Origin: Promicromonospora soli
Lineage (GTDB): Bacteria; Actinomycetota; Actinomycetes; Actinomycetales; Cellulomonadaceae
NCBI RefSeq assembly: GCF_014653785.1
Contig: NZ_BNAS01000004.1
Span: 379,046 to 443,045, forward strand
Direction: 5' to 3'
DNA length: 64,000 nt
The first letter of the stretch is position 1. Each line of letters begins with the position of its first letter. The notes under the pieces were generated by a model, which saw nothing but the letters and a program-made list of their open reading frames with translations, made no database searches and had not been told where the DNA came from. Shown one piece after another: positions 26,354 through 35,408 of this stretch. A program made the position numbers and the translations under genes.

Positions 26354-27588
26354 CCAGGCCTCCCGTTCGTCACGTTCTCCAGCACTACGGCCATGCCCTG
26401 CCCGACGCCGATGCAGATGGCAGCCACGCCCCACCGCCCGCCGTCGGCCACGAGCCGCCGCGCGAGCGTGCCCAGCACGCGGGTCCCCGACGCTCCCAGC
26501 GGGTGCCCGACGGCGATCGCGCCGCCCCAGGCGTTGACGATGTCCATGTCGACACCCCAGGCGTCGGTGCAGGCCAGGGTCTGCGCGGCGAATGCTTCGT
26601 TGATCTCCACGGCGACGACGTCGTCCCAGGTGATTCCCGAGCGCTCCAGGGCGCGTTCGACGGCCTCGACCGGCGCGTACCCGAAGTACTGCGGCTCGTT
26701 CGCTACCGCCGCGCGCCCGGCGACGCGCGCCAGTGGGTCGAGACCGGTCAGCGCGGCCGCCCGCTCGGACCCGATCAGCGCCGCCGAGGCGCCGTCCGTG
26801 AGCGGCGAGGCGCTGCCCGCGGTGACGGTGCCACCACCGGGGCCGTCGCTCGCCGGCCGGAACGACGGCGCCAGGGACGCCAGCCGCTCCATCGATGTGT
26901 CGGGGCGGATCGGCTCGTCCCGGGCCAGCTCCTTGCCGGCCGCCTTGCCGGACACATCGCCGGGGTAGGGCGTCACCAGACCGTCGTAGTGCCCCGCCTC
27001 CCAGGCGGCGTGGGCCAGCCTGTGGCTGCGCAGCGCGTACTCGTCCTGCCGCTCCCGTGTGATGCCGTACTTCTCGCGCAGCCGCTCGGTCGCCTCCCCG
27101 AGCGAGACCGTCCAGTCCGCGCGCATCCGCGGGTTGACCAGCCGCCAGCCGAGCGTGGTCGAGGAGAGGCTCAGGTCTCCGGCCGGGTACGGGCGCTCGG
27201 TCTTGGGCAGCACCCACGGCGCACGGCTCATCGACTCGACGCCGCCCGCGACGACGACGTCGGCGTCGCCCGTCTCGACCGCGCGGGCCGCCTGTACCGC
27301 GGCCTCGAGCGACGAGCCGCACAGCCGGTTCACCGTGGTGCCCGGCACCGTGACCGGCAGACCCGCGAGCAGCGCGGCCATGCGCGCCACGTCCCGGTTC
27401 TCCTCGCCCGCGCCGTTGGCGTTGCCGAGGATCACGTCGTCGACCAGGGCGGGGTCCAGCCCGGACGCGCGCCGCACCTGCTCGCCGACCACGAACGCGG
27501 CCAGGTCGTCCGGCCGGACGTGGGCGAGCGCCCCTCCGTACCGCCCGAACGGCGTCCGGACGGCGTCGAAGACAAAGGCCTCTCGCAT
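26350..27588 (-). CDS. pcaF: 3-oxoadipyl-CoA thiolase
   Basis: A 412-aa thiolase that splits beta-ketoadipyl-CoA into succinyl-CoA and acetyl-CoA. The acylated Cys is in NRLCGSS (C90), the catalytic His in [10 protein letters not shown] (near 361), and the second Cys in AICIGVGQG (near 393), where the usual CIGGGQG is changed at one Gly. ATG 27588 has GGAG 8 nt upstream. The gene follows the IclR regulator after 58 nt and leads the overlapping pca gene chain. Confidence 0.93.
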   Translation of the reverse strand: MREAFVFDAVRTPFGRYGGALAHVRPDDLAAFVVGEQVRRASGLDPALVDDVILGNANGAGEENRDVARMAALLAGLPVTVPGTTVNRLCGSSLEAAVQAARAVETGDADVVVAGGVESMSRAPWVLPKTERPYPAGDLSLSSTTLGWRLVNPRMRADWTVSLGEATERLREKYGITRERQDEYALRSHRLAHAAWEAGHYDGLVTPYPGDVSGKAAGKELARDEPIRPDTSMERLASLAPSFRPASDGPGGGTVTAGSASPLTDGASAALIGSERAAALTGLDPLARVAGRAAVANEPQYFGYAPVEAVERALERSGITWDDVVAVEINEAFAAQTLACTDAWGVDMDIVNAWGGAIAVGHPLGASGTRVLGTLARRLVADGGRWGVAAICIGVGQGMAVVLENVTNGRPG

Positions 27589-27646
27589 CAAGTCACTCCC
27601 CTACGTGTCGTCGTTACCTCGGGCCGGGCCCGCCGTCAGCCCGCGC

Positions 27647-28450
27647 CTAGTGCATCCGGGCGAGGTCGGACTCGATGGCCGCGCTTGCCTCGAGCAGCGG
27701 AGGCAGCAGGTGCTCCAGGATCTCCGGTATCTCTCCGCGGCGGACCAGCGCCGAGACGTTCACCGCGGCGATAATCGCGCCCGCGCCGTCCCGCAGCGGG
27801 GCCGCGACCGACCGCAGGCCGTCCTCGAGCTCCTGGTCCACCAGTGCCCATCCCTGTTCGCGGACCCGGGCCAGCTCGGCCCGCAGCTCCTGCGGATCGG
27901 TGATCGTCCGCGCCGTCAGGGGGACGAGCTCGGTCGAGGCGAGGTAGGCGTCCAGCGCCTCCGGCTCGGTGTGGGCGAGGATCACCCGCCCCAGCGACGT
28001 CGCATACGCCGGGAAGCGGGTGCCGACCCGGATCGCCGCGCTCATGATCCGGCGCGTCGCCACACGCGCCACATAGACGATGTCCGCACCGTCGAGCACC
28101 GCCACCGAGGACGACTCCCCCACCTGTTCGGAGAGCTCCTTCAGGTGCACCATCGCGATCTCGGGCAGCGTGAGGCTCGAGAGGTAGGCGTAACCGAGGT
28201 CGAGCACGGCGGGCCGTAGCGAGAACTCGCGCCCGTCGGTCGCGACGTACCCGAGCTCGACCAGGGTGTGCAGGAACCGGCGCGCCGAGGCGCGGCTGAG
28301 CGACGTCTCCCGGGCAACGTCACTCAGTGTGAGCGACCGTCGCTCGCTGTCGAACGCGCGGATCACCGCCAGCCCGCGCTCCAGCGACTGCACGAACTCA
28401 GGTGAACGTGCTGCCACGTGGTCGTCGTCCACGCTCGTCTCGTCGGCCAT
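27647..28450 (-). CDS. IclR-family regulator, probable PcaR
   Basis: A 267-aa IclR regulator: helix-turn-helix at about residues 18-80 (VQSLERGLAVIRAFD...LSDVARETSLSRASARRFLHTL) and an effector domain from about 95 (AMVHLKELSEQVGESSSVAVL, ending GAGAIIAAVNVSAL). Sequence and place match the PcaR/PcaU/PobR branch that controls beta-ketoadipate genes in response to protocatechuate, 4-hydroxybenzoate or beta-ketoadipate. It is cotranscribed with, not divergent from, the genes on both sides (35 nt to the ABC ATPase gene, 58 nt to pcaF). Whether it activates or represses is not visible. Confidence 0.85.
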   Translation of the reverse strand: MADETSVDDDHVAARSPEFVQSLERGLAVIRAFDSERRSLTLSDVARETSLSRASARRFLHTLVELGYVATDGREFSLRPAVLDLGYAYLSSLTLPEIAMVHLKELSEQVGESSSVAVLDGADIVYVARVATRRIMSAAIRVGTRFPAYATSLGRVILAHTEPEALDAYLASTELVPLTARTITDPQELRAELARVREQGWALVDQELEDGLRSVAAPLRDGAGAIIAAVNVSALVRRGEIPEILEHLLPPLLEASAAIESDLARMH

Positions 28451-28485
28451 CTGGACCTCCTCGGATCAGCTCATGTCGGACCGGC

Positions 28486-29409
28486 TCAGGGAACCTCCGG
28501 GCCCCCCGGCGTGCCAGGTGACCCAGCGGCGTCCACGGCAGCCGGGTGAGTGAGGTGCGCGTCGGCCAGGCTGCGTACGCCCTTCTTCGCCTGTTGCACC
28601 AGTTCGTACACGTGCGTGCGCAGGCGGGCGAACTCCGCGTCGCCACGCGTCTCGAGCTGGTCGCGCTCAGGGCCCAGCCCGACCGCCACGTCCTCCAGCA
28701 CGACCGTAGGCCTGGCCGACAGGACCAGCACCCGCTCGCCAAGGTAGATCGCCTCGTCGATGTCGTGCGTCACGAACACCACGGTGATCCCCAGCCGCTT
28801 CCACAGCGTGCGGACCAGGTCTTCGAGTTCGAACCGGGTCTGTGCGTCGACCGCCGCGAACGGCTCGTCCATGAGCAGCACCTGCGGCTCGTAGGCCGCC
28901 GCGCGCGCGATGGCCACCCGTTGCTGCATACCGCCGGAGAGCTGCCACGGGTAGGACCCGGCGACGTCGCCCAGGCCGACCGCCGCGAGCGTCTCAAACA
29001 CCAGCTCGGCACGGCGGGACTTCGTGACGCCCTTCTCCTTCAGCGGCAGCTCGACGTTCTGGGCGACGGTCATCCACGGGAACAGCGAGCGTCCGTACTC
29101 CTGGAGCACCACTGCCATGCCCTCCGGGGGGCCGGTGATCGCGGACTCGCCGAGCACCAGCTCCCCCTCCGTCGCGGGCATGAGACCCGCCAGACAGCGC
29201 AGCAGGGTCGTCTTGCCCGCGCCCGAAGGGCCGACGACGCAGACGAGCTCGCCCGGACGGATCTCGAAGGTGAGGTCGGCGATGGCCTCGACGGGCTCTC
29301 CTCGACCGGTATAGACCTTGCGCAGGTTGCGCACGGAGAGCCGTGCGCCGCCGGTGTGGCCTACGGCGTGATCGGCGGCCGTGCTCGCCGGGCTGGCCGG
29401 GCTGGACAT
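28486..29409 (-). CDS. ABC transporter ATPase (SsuB/TauB-like), aromatic-acid importer
   Basis: A 307-aa ATPase with Walker A GPSGAGKT (60-67), Q-loop LQEYGRSLFPW, signature LSGGMQQRVAIARA and Walker B VLLMDEPFAAVDAQTR. The subfamily carries nitrate/sulfonate/taurine and, in Rhodococcus PatDABC, phthalate. ATG 29409 follows GGAGGT at 7 nt and is preferred to the GTG at 29418. The C-terminal extension after the helical domain (QLETRGDAEFARLRTHVYEL) is usual for the subfamily. It energises the two adjacent permeases. Confidence 0.9.
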   Translation of the reverse strand: MSSPASPASTAADHAVGHTGGARLSVRNLRKVYTGRGEPVEAIADLTFEIRPGELVCVVGPSGAGKTTLLRCLAGLMPATEGELVLGESAITGPPEGMAVVLQEYGRSLFPWMTVAQNVELPLKEKGVTKSRRAELVFETLAAVGLGDVAGSYPWQLSGGMQQRVAIARAAAYEPQVLLMDEPFAAVDAQTRFELEDLVRTLWKRLGITVVFVTHDIDEAIYLGERVLVLSARPTVVLEDVAVGLGPERDQLETRGDAEFARLRTHVYELVQQAKKGVRSLADAHLTHPAAVDAAGSPGTPGGPEVP

Positions 29410-29410
29410 G

Positions 29411-30226
29411 TCAGGCACCTCCGTGCTGGGACTGCCGGTACCCGAGGTACCAGCCGAGGACCGCGTTCGTCACGGCCCGGAAGACGAGGGACAGCAGCAC
29501 GCCCACGACGCCGAGCAGGATGACGCCGCTCCACATCTCCGGGATGGCGAAGCTGCGCTGGAACTGCACGATCGAGAAGCCCAGGCCGTCCTTGGCCGCG
29601 AACATCTCGCTGATCACCATCAGGATGATCCCGACGGACAGCGCCTGCCGGGCGCCCGTCACGATCTGCGGGCTCGCGCCGCGCAGCACGAGGTGCCGCA
29701 CGGTCGCCACCCGGCCCAGCCGGTAGGCACGGGCGGTGTCGCGCAGCACGGGGTCCAGCCCGCGCACACCCTCGACCGTGTTGAGCAGGATCGGCCAGAG
29801 GCACCCGATCGCGATCACGACGATCTTCATCGATGTCCCGATCCCGAGGAACAGCATCAGGATCGGCACCATCACGGGCGGCGGGATCGCCCGGAAGAAC
29901 TCGAGCACGGGCTCCGCGTACGCGCGCAGGGCTCGCGAGGACCCGATCGCGACACCGAGCGTGACACCCACGACCACCGCGACGGAGTAGCCGCTGAGGA
30001 GCCGCAGCACGCTCGGCACGACGTCGTGGACGAACCGGCTCTCGCCGAACCCCTCGCCGGACGGAGCCGCGAACCACGTCTCGCCGAACGTGCCCACGAT
30101 CGTGCGCAGCGGGGGGTTGAAGTACGAGGTGCTGTTCGCGGTCAGGACCCACCACGCCACGAGGATCACGAGGGGCAGCCCCACCGTCAGGAGCACCGAC
30201 CGCAAGACCTTGGCCGCGTCACTCAT
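29411..30226 (-). CDS. ABC transporter permease (SsuC/TauC-like) 1
   Basis: A 271-aa integral membrane protein with about six helices and the EAA-loop region (LDPVLRDTARAYRLGRVATVRHLVLRGASPQI) that docks on the ATPase. It ends 1 nt before the ATPase start and overlaps the second permease by 4 nt. It forms a heterodimeric channel with its paralogue. Confidence 0.9.
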   Translation of the reverse strand: MSDAAKVLRSVLLTVGLPLVILVAWWVLTANSTSYFNPPLRTIVGTFGETWFAAPSGEGFGESRFVHDVVPSVLRLLSGYSVAVVVGVTLGVAIGSSRALRAYAEPVLEFFRAIPPPVMVPILMLFLGIGTSMKIVVIAIGCLWPILLNTVEGVRGLDPVLRDTARAYRLGRVATVRHLVLRGASPQIVTGARQALSVGIILMVISEMFAAKDGLGFSIVQFQRSFAIPEMWSGVILLGVVGVLLSLVFRAVTNAVLGWYLGYRQSQHGGA

Positions 30227-31026
30227 GCCGCCACCTCTCCTCGGACCGACGGGTGCCAGAACAAGGCCCGGCTCTCCAGGACACGAGCCAGCACGTTGAC
30301 CGCGACGCCGAGCAGGCCCGCGACGACGACGTAGGCGTACATCGAGGCGACCGCACCGGAGGACTGCGCGATGCCGAGGAGCTTGCCGATCCCTGGCGTC
30401 CCGATGAGCAGCTCACCGGTCACCGTGAGGATCAGCGCCACGCTCGCGGCCAGGCGAAGTCCCGTCATCGCGTACGGCAGGGTCGTGGGCCATACGACGG
30501 TTCGGATCCGGGTCAGCGGCGAGAAGCGGTACGACCGGGCCGTGTCGGAGGCGACCGGGTCGACGTCCTGCACGCCTGAGAGCACCTGCACCAGCACCTG
30601 CCAGAAGCTCGCGTACACGACCAGGAGCAGCGTCGAGGCCATGCCCGTGCCGTACAGCAGCACCGCGACCGGGATCAGCGCGACCGACGGCACCGGTCGG
30701 AGGAACTCGATGGTCGACGCCGTCACGGCGCGCAGCACCGGCACCGAGCCGATGACCACGCCGAGCACGACGCCGGTCACCAGCGAGATCGCCAGGCCCG
30801 TGACCCAGGTCGTGAGCGTCTGGCCCAGCGCGGTCCAGAACTCCGGCATGCCGAGCCGGTCGGCGAGCGCGGCGAGGATCTGCGACGTCGGCGGCAGGAA
30901 CCGCGCGTCCACGATCCCCAGCCGCGGCCCGATCTCGACCACCAGGAGCAGGGTCGCGACCCCCGCAAGGCCGAGGGCCCAGGCGGGGGTGCGACGACCG
31001 GATACCCGGTTCACGGCTCGGCTCAC
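30223..31026 (-). CDS. ABC transporter permease (SsuC/TauC-like) 2
   Basis: A 267-aa paralogue of the preceding permease with the loop DVDPVASDTARSYRFSPLTRIRTVVWP. About six membrane helices are visible. Stop and start overlap the neighbouring genes by 4 nt each, so binding protein, permeases and ATPase form one coupled unit. Two different permease subunits in an SsuABC-type system is less common than a homodimer. Confidence 0.9.
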   Translation of the reverse strand: MSRAVNRVSGRRTPAWALGLAGVATLLLVVEIGPRLGIVDARFLPPTSQILAALADRLGMPEFWTALGQTLTTWVTGLAISLVTGVVLGVVIGSVPVLRAVTASTIEFLRPVPSVALIPVAVLLYGTGMASTLLLVVYASFWQVLVQVLSGVQDVDPVASDTARSYRFSPLTRIRTVVWPTTLPYAMTGLRLAASVALILTVTGELLIGTPGIGKLLGIAQSSGAVASMYAYVVVAGLLGVAVNVLARVLESRALFWHPSVRGEVAA

Positions 31027-31991
31027 GGCAGGAGCTGGCCCACGTCGACGGGCTCGTCGAACGTGCCGTACTCCAGGCCGAGGTCAGCCAGCACCTGGAA
31101 CGACGACGCTTCCAGGCCGGGTGCGAAGCGGGGCATGACCATCGCGTCCTTCACCGCCGGGTCGATCTCGGTGTAGGTGTCCAGGACCGCGCGGGTCTCG
31201 TCCGGGTGCTCCTCGGCGTAGGTGAGGGACTTGTCCATGGCCGCCGTGAACGCCTCGACGGTCTCCGGGTTCTCCGCGATCTCCTGTTCGGACGTGAAGT
31301 ACGACGCGATCATCAGCTCGGGGTCGGTCTCGGCGAAGTTCGACGCCACCACCTTCGCGCCCTGCTGCAGCGCCATGGTGAGGAACGGCTCCACGATCCA
31401 CGCGGCGTCGACCTGGCCCCCGGCGACGGCCGCGGGCATGTCCGGGAAGCCCATCTCGACGAACTCCACTGCGGCCGGGTCGCCGCCGGCCTCGTCGACG
31501 ACCTTGCGGATCGTGGTGTCGCCGATGTTGTTGAGGGTGTTGACCGCGACGGTCTTGCCGGCCAGGTCGGCCGCGTCCTCGATGTCGGAGTCTTCCGGGG
31601 CGACCACGGCGCCGAAGTCCTCGCCCGGCGTGCCGGTGGTGAAGTTGCCCGCCGCGACAGCCTTGAGCGGCAGGCCCTCCGAAGACGCGACCAACAGGGA
31701 CGTGTTGTTGCTGAAGCCGAACTGGTATTCGCCGCTGACGACGGCCGGCACGATCGCGGCCCCGCCCTGGGCAAGCTCCAGCGTGACGTCGAGCCCCTCT
31801 TCCTCGAAGAACCCTTCCTGGACACCGAGGTAGATCGGGGCGACGTCGACGATCGGGATGACGCCGACCTTGACGGCGGTGAGCCCGGCGTCATCCGGCG
31901 AGCTCTCCGCGGCGTCGGAAGGGCCGCCGCACGCGGCCAGGACCAGGGCCGCAGCCGTGCCGGCAACCGCGAGAGGGAACATACGTCGCAC
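31023..31991 (-). CDS. ABC transporter substrate-binding lipoprotein 1
   Basis: A 322-aa lipoprotein: GTG start (VRRMFPLAV), hydrophobic stretch and lipobox ALVLAAC. The mature part is an NMT1/THI5- or SsuA-type binding protein (VGVIPIVDVAPIYLGVQEGFFEEEGLDVTL, then GEYQFGFSNNTSLLVA). The start is fixed by AAGGAG 7 nt upstream. The putative ligand is an aromatic acid because the operon continues into pca genes. It is a close paralogue of the next gene upstream. Confidence 0.9.
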   Translation of the reverse strand: MRRMFPLAVAGTAAALVLAACGGPSDAAESSPDDAGLTAVKVGVIPIVDVAPIYLGVQEGFFEEEGLDVTLELAQGGAAIVPAVVSGEYQFGFSNNTSLLVASSEGLPLKAVAAGNFTTGTPGEDFGAVVAPEDSDIEDAADLAGKTVAVNTLNNIGDTTIRKVVDEAGGDPAAVEFVEMGFPDMPAAVAGGQVDAAWIVEPFLTMALQQGAKVVASNFAETDPELMIASYFTSEQEIAENPETVEAFTAAMDKSLTYAEEHPDETRAVLDTYTEIDPAVKDAMVMPRFAPGLEASSFQVLADLGLEYGTFDEPVDVGQLLP

Positions 31992-32072
31992 TGGGGTTCT
32001 CCTTCGAAGGGTGTTCGAACGTGGTGCTTGCGGTGAGGTTTGGTGCACCCGCGCGACAGCCGATTGTGCGGC

Positions 32073-32126
32073 ATCCGAACGAGTGTGCTCACAGAGAACA
32101 CTCCCAGAACCGGCTACCGCGGTCAA
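32073..32126 (-). promoter_or_regulatory. Promoter and conserved downstream element of binding protein gene 1
   Basis: Minus strand: TTGACC (32126-32121), 17 nt, GAGTGT (32103-32098), then GTTCTCTGTGAGCACACTC and CGTTCGGAT down to 32073. The same layout precedes the second binding protein (33337-33284), including 17 identical nt (plus-strand ATCCGAACGAGTGTGCT). The conserved block sits where transcription would begin, a likely repressor site. Confidence 0.55.
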
Positions 32127-32234
32127 CCCTGTCTGGCCACGCCAACGCGGCTCTGGCACGCAGAACGGGCGGTCGGTGCGCACCTTGCGCACCGACCGCC
32201 CGCCGCCGATCTCATCACTCGCGGATGCCTCGCC

Positions 32235-33206
32235 TCATGGCAGGAGCCGGGTCACATCCACGGGCTTGTCGAACATGCCGTACTTCAGACCGAGGTCGGC
32301 CACCACCTGGAGGTACGCCGTGTCGAGATCGGGAGCGAAACGGGGCATGAACATGACCGACCTCACGACCGGGTCGATCTCGGTGTAGGTGTCCAGAACG
32401 GCCCGCGTCTCGTCGGGGTGCTCGGTGGCATACCTCAGGGACTCCTGGATCGCCTCCGTGAACGCGTCCACTGTCTCCGGGTCCTGTGCGATCACCTCGT
32501 CGGAGGTGAAGTAGGCCGCGATGAGCAGGTCAGGGTCGGTCGCGACGAAGTTGGAGCTGACGATCTTTGCGCCCTTGTCCACCGCCCGGGTCAGGTGCGG
32601 CTCCACGACCCACGCGGCGTCGACCTGGCCCGCGGCGACAGCGGCCGGCATGTCGGGGAAGCCCATCTCGACGAACGCCACCGCCTGCGGGTCACCACCG
32701 GCGGCATCGACGACGTTACGGATCGTGGTGTCGCCGATGTTCTTGAGCGAGTTGACGGCAACGGTCTTGCCGGCCAGGTCGGCCGCGCTCGTGATGTCGG
32801 AGTCGGCCGGAGCGACCACGGCACTGAAGTCCTTACCCGGCTTCCCCGTGGAGAAGTCGCCGGGCGCCACCACCTTGAGCGGCAGACCCTCGGACGACGC
32901 GACCAGGAGGGACGTCACGTTGCTGAACCCGAACTGGTACTCGCCGCTGACCACGGCAGGCACGATCGCTGCCCCGCCCTCGGCGAGCTCGAGCGTGACG
33001 TCCAGCCCGTGGTCCTCGAAGATTCCCGTCTGGACACCCAGGTAGATCGGAGCTACATCCACGATCGGGATGACGCCCACCGTGACCGGGGTGAGCTCAC
33101 CGCCGGCGGCGGCCCCCTCAGAACCACCGCTGGAAGAGGTGCCGCACGCGGCCAGGACCAGGGCCGCGGCCATGGTCGCAGCCGTCAATGGGAACAGGCG
33201 TCGCAC
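32235..33206 (-). CDS. ABC transporter substrate-binding lipoprotein 2 (tandem paralogue)
   Basis: A 323-aa lipoprotein, closely similar along its length to the adjacent binding protein (same VGVIPIVDVAPIYLGVQ start of the mature domain, GEYQFGFSNVTSLLVASSEG, FVEMGFPDMPAAVA). It has a lipobox ALVLAAC and GTG start (VRRLFPLTA) behind AAGGAG. The 243-nt gap to the next gene holds that gene's own promoter, so the pair can be expressed separately. Likely role: a second receptor with different ligand range for the same permease. Confidence 0.9.
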   Translation of the reverse strand: MRRLFPLTAATMAAALVLAACGTSSSGGSEGAAAGGELTPVTVGVIPIVDVAPIYLGVQTGIFEDHGLDVTLELAEGGAAIVPAVVSGEYQFGFSNVTSLLVASSEGLPLKVVAPGDFSTGKPGKDFSAVVAPADSDITSAADLAGKTVAVNSLKNIGDTTIRNVVDAAGGDPQAVAFVEMGFPDMPAAVAAGQVDAAWVVEPHLTRAVDKGAKIVSSNFVATDPDLLIAAYFTSDEVIAQDPETVDAFTEAIQESLRYATEHPDETRAVLDTYTEIDPVVRSVMFMPRFAPDLDTAYLQVVADLGLKYGMFDKPVDVTRLLP

Positions 33207-33283
33207 TAGGGGGTTCTCCTTCGAACAGGATGCTGACGATGACGTACGCGCACCCACGCCGTGACACGTGCGGGGCGCGCGCT

Positions 33284-33337
33284 ATCCGAACGAGTGTGCT
33301 GAGAGAGAACCGTCCCGGATTGTGCCTACGCGGTCAA
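33284..33337 (-). promoter_or_regulatory. Promoter and conserved downstream element of binding protein gene 2
   Basis: Minus strand: TTGACC (33337-33332), 17 nt, GACGGT (33314-33309), then GTTCTCTCTCAGCACACTC and CGTTCGGAT to 33284. It matches the promoter of the other binding protein gene in order and spacing and lies 78 nt before the GTG. Confidence 0.55.
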
Positions 33338-33432
33338 CACCGCAGCGGTCACGATCGGGTGAATATCAGGTGCCCGACCAGGTCAAACGCGCCCACACGC
33401 ACCGTCGACCGGACCGCCTTGACTGACAGGCG

Positions 33433-33446
33433 TGTTAGCGCTCACA
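33433..33446 (+). promoter_or_regulatory. LacI-type operator 1 upstream of the GH62 genes
   Basis: TGTTAGCGCTCACA, a near-palindrome with the AGCGCT core used by LacI-family sugar regulators in actinobacteria. The identical 14-mer recurs 97 nt downstream (33530-33543). Confidence 0.65.
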
Positions 33447-33529
33447 ATCTGGGCTAGCCGACGATGTCTGACTTACCGGGCGGCTGGCTTCGTCGGAACT
33501 TGGATGAGGTGTGCTGCGCCCCTTTTGGG

Positions 33530-33543
33530 TGTTAGCGCTCACA
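33530..33543 (+). promoter_or_regulatory. LacI-type operator 2 upstream of the GH62 genes
   Basis: Second identical TGTTAGCGCTCACA, 77 nt before the first GH62 start codon. Two sites nearly 100 bp apart could support repression by looping. No LacI gene is in the window, so the regulator is encoded elsewhere. Confidence 0.65.
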
Positions 33544-33620
33544 TTTGTACCGCATGAGCCCGGGCATGCTTCGCGGTGCGCGCCCTGTTCGGGTGAGCCG
33601 CTCTTGATCAAGGAGGATCA

Positions 33621-35162
33621 ATGTCTGCCCTTTCCAGTACTCAATCGATCGCGCCGCCATCGCGGCGACCTCGCTGGTTGAAGCGGTTCCTCGCCGCCAC
33701 CGTGGCGGCACTGGTGGCCGGAGGCGGCATCTTCGCGGTCACCGAGACGGCCGCAGCCGCCACGGTCGACCCCACCGCCTGGTACGTGCTGCTGAACCGC
33801 AACAGCGGCAAGGCCCTTGACGTCAGCGGCGTGTCCACCGCCGACGGAGCCCTGCTCCACCAGTGGACCCGCACCAACGCCAACAACCAGCAGTTCCAGT
33901 TCGTGGACGCCGGCGGCGGCTACTACAAGCTCAAGGCCCGGCACTCGGGCAAGGTCATCGACGTGTCCAGCTGGTCGACAGCCGACGGCGCGGCCATCCA
34001 CCAGTGGACCGACACCGGCGGCGCCAACCAGCAGTTCCGTCTGGCCGACTCCGACAATGGCTACGTGCGCCTGATCAACCGCAACAGCAACAAGGCGGTC
34101 GAGGTCCAGAACGCGGCGACCAACGACGGCGGCGCCGTCGTGCAGTTCAGCGACTGGGGCGGCAGCAACCAGCAGTGGCAGCTCGTCCGCGTCGACGGCG
34201 GCAGCGCCAACTGCACCCTTCCGTCGACGTACCGCTGGACATCGACCGGCCCCCTGGCGCAGCCGAGGAACGGGTCGGTCGCGCTCAAGGACTTCACCGC
34301 AGTCCGCCACAACGGCCAGTACCTCGTCTACGGGTCGACGCACGACGCGGTAGCAGGCCGCGAAGGCAAGTGGGGCTCGATGGTCTTCAGCCCCTTCACG
34401 AACTGGTCCGACATGGCCTCGGCCGGCCAGACCCAGATGACGAGCTTCTCCGCTATTGCGCCGACGCTGTTCTACTTCGCCCCGAAGAACATCTGGGTGC
34501 TCGCCTACCAGTGGGGCTGGCCATACACCTTCTCCTACCGCACCTCGACCAACCCCAGCGACCCCAACAGCTGGGGCCCGCACCAGGAGCTCTTCACAGG
34601 AACCCTTCCCCCCAAGGCCGATGGGACTCCCGCCGACGGGGCTCCCATCGACCAGACCCTCATCGCTGACGACAAGAACATGTACCTGTTCTTCGCCGAC
34701 GACGCCGGCAACATCTACCGGGCCAGCATGCCCATCGGGAACTTCCCGGGCAGCTTCGGCTCGAACTACACCAAGATCATGAGCGACACGGTGCTCAACC
34801 TGTTCGAGGCGCCGGAGGTCTACAAGGTCCAGGGTCAGAACCAGTACCTCATGATCGTCGAGGCGCAGGGCAACGGGGGTCGCTACTTCCGCTCGTTCAC
34901 GGCCACCAGCCTCGACGGTACATGGACGCCGCAGGCCGGGGCCGACACCGAGAGCAGCCCGTTCGCCGGCAAGGCCAACACTGGTGTCACCTGGACCGCC
35001 GACATCAGCCACGGCGACCTGGTTCGCACCAACCCCGACCAGACCAAGACCATCGACCCCTGCAACCTGCAGTTCCTCTACCAGGGGCGCGACCCCAGCT
35101 CTGACGGCATGGAGTACGGCCTCCTGCCCTACCGGCCGGGCGTGCTGACCCTGCAGCGCTAG
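33621..35162 (+). CDS. Secreted GH62 alpha-L-arabinofuranosidase with ricin-type lectin module, copy 1
   Basis: A 513-aa secreted enzyme. Residues 1-47 are a long signal peptide (RRPRWLKRF, hydrophobic core, TAAAA cleavage region). Residues about 50-195 are a ricin-B/CBM13-type trefoil with repeated QxW-like ends (NQQFQF, NQQFRLA, NQQWQLV). Residues about 205-513 are a GH62 five-bladed propeller: LKDFTAV carries the probable catalytic base and [11 protein letters not shown] the acid; [21 protein letters not shown] and SPFTNWSD are family hallmarks. GH62 removes arabinose side chains from arabinoxylan. ATG 33621 follows AAGGAGG. Two LacI-type operators precede it. A second copy follows. Confidence 0.92.
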   Translation: MSALSSTQSIAPPSRRPRWLKRFLAATVAALVAGGGIFAVTETAAAATVDPTAWYVLLNRNSGKALDVSGVSTADGALLHQWTRTNANNQQFQFVDAGGGYYKLKARHSGKVIDVSSWSTADGAAIHQWTDTGGANQQFRLADSDNGYVRLINRNSNKAVEVQNAATNDGGAVVQFSDWGGSNQQWQLVRVDGGSANCTLPSTYRWTSTGPLAQPRNGSVALKDFTAVRHNGQYLVYGSTHDAVAGREGKWGSMVFSPFTNWSDMASAGQTQMTSFSAIAPTLFYFAPKNIWVLAYQWGWPYTFSYRTSTNPSDPNSWGPHQELFTGTLPPKADGTPADGAPIDQTLIADDKNMYLFFADDAGNIYRASMPIGNFPGSFGSNYTKIMSDTVLNLFEAPEVYKVQGQNQYLMIVEAQGNGGRYFRSFTATSLDGTWTPQAGADTESSPFAGKANTGVTWTADISHGDLVRTNPDQTKTIDPCNLQFLYQGRDPSSDGMEYGLLPYRPGVLTLQR

Positions 35163-35267
35163 TGGCGTGACCCAGGACCGTTCCTGACGTGCGCCGGCAA
35201 CAGCCCGCGCCGAGTCGGGTGAGCGTTGTCGCAGGTTGCTGCGATCACGATCGCGTGGGGATGTAGC

Positions 35268-35298
35268 GGGCGGGCTCGGTGCAAGGCCGAGCCCGCCC
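35268..35298 (+). terminator. Intrinsic terminator between the two GH62 genes
   Basis: A perfect 12-bp stem (GGGCGGGCTCGG, 35268-35279, with CCGAGCCCGCCC, 35287-35298) and a 7-nt loop. It lies 106 nt after copy 1 and 111 nt before the start of copy 2, implying separate transcription of copy 2. Confidence 0.8.
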
Positions 35299-35408
35299 GG
35301 ATCACGCAGTTGCGTTGCGGAAGTCGGGTTGTCTTCGTCGAACAGTTCCCTCGCTTTGCGGTGCGCCCACTCCGGGTGGGCCGTCCGTTTCTTGATCAAG
35401 GAGGATCA

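Noticed and set aside
33618-35399. Long minus-strand frames over both GH62 genes
   Set aside because: Their products mirror the lectin and catalytic coding sequence and lack any recognisable domain.
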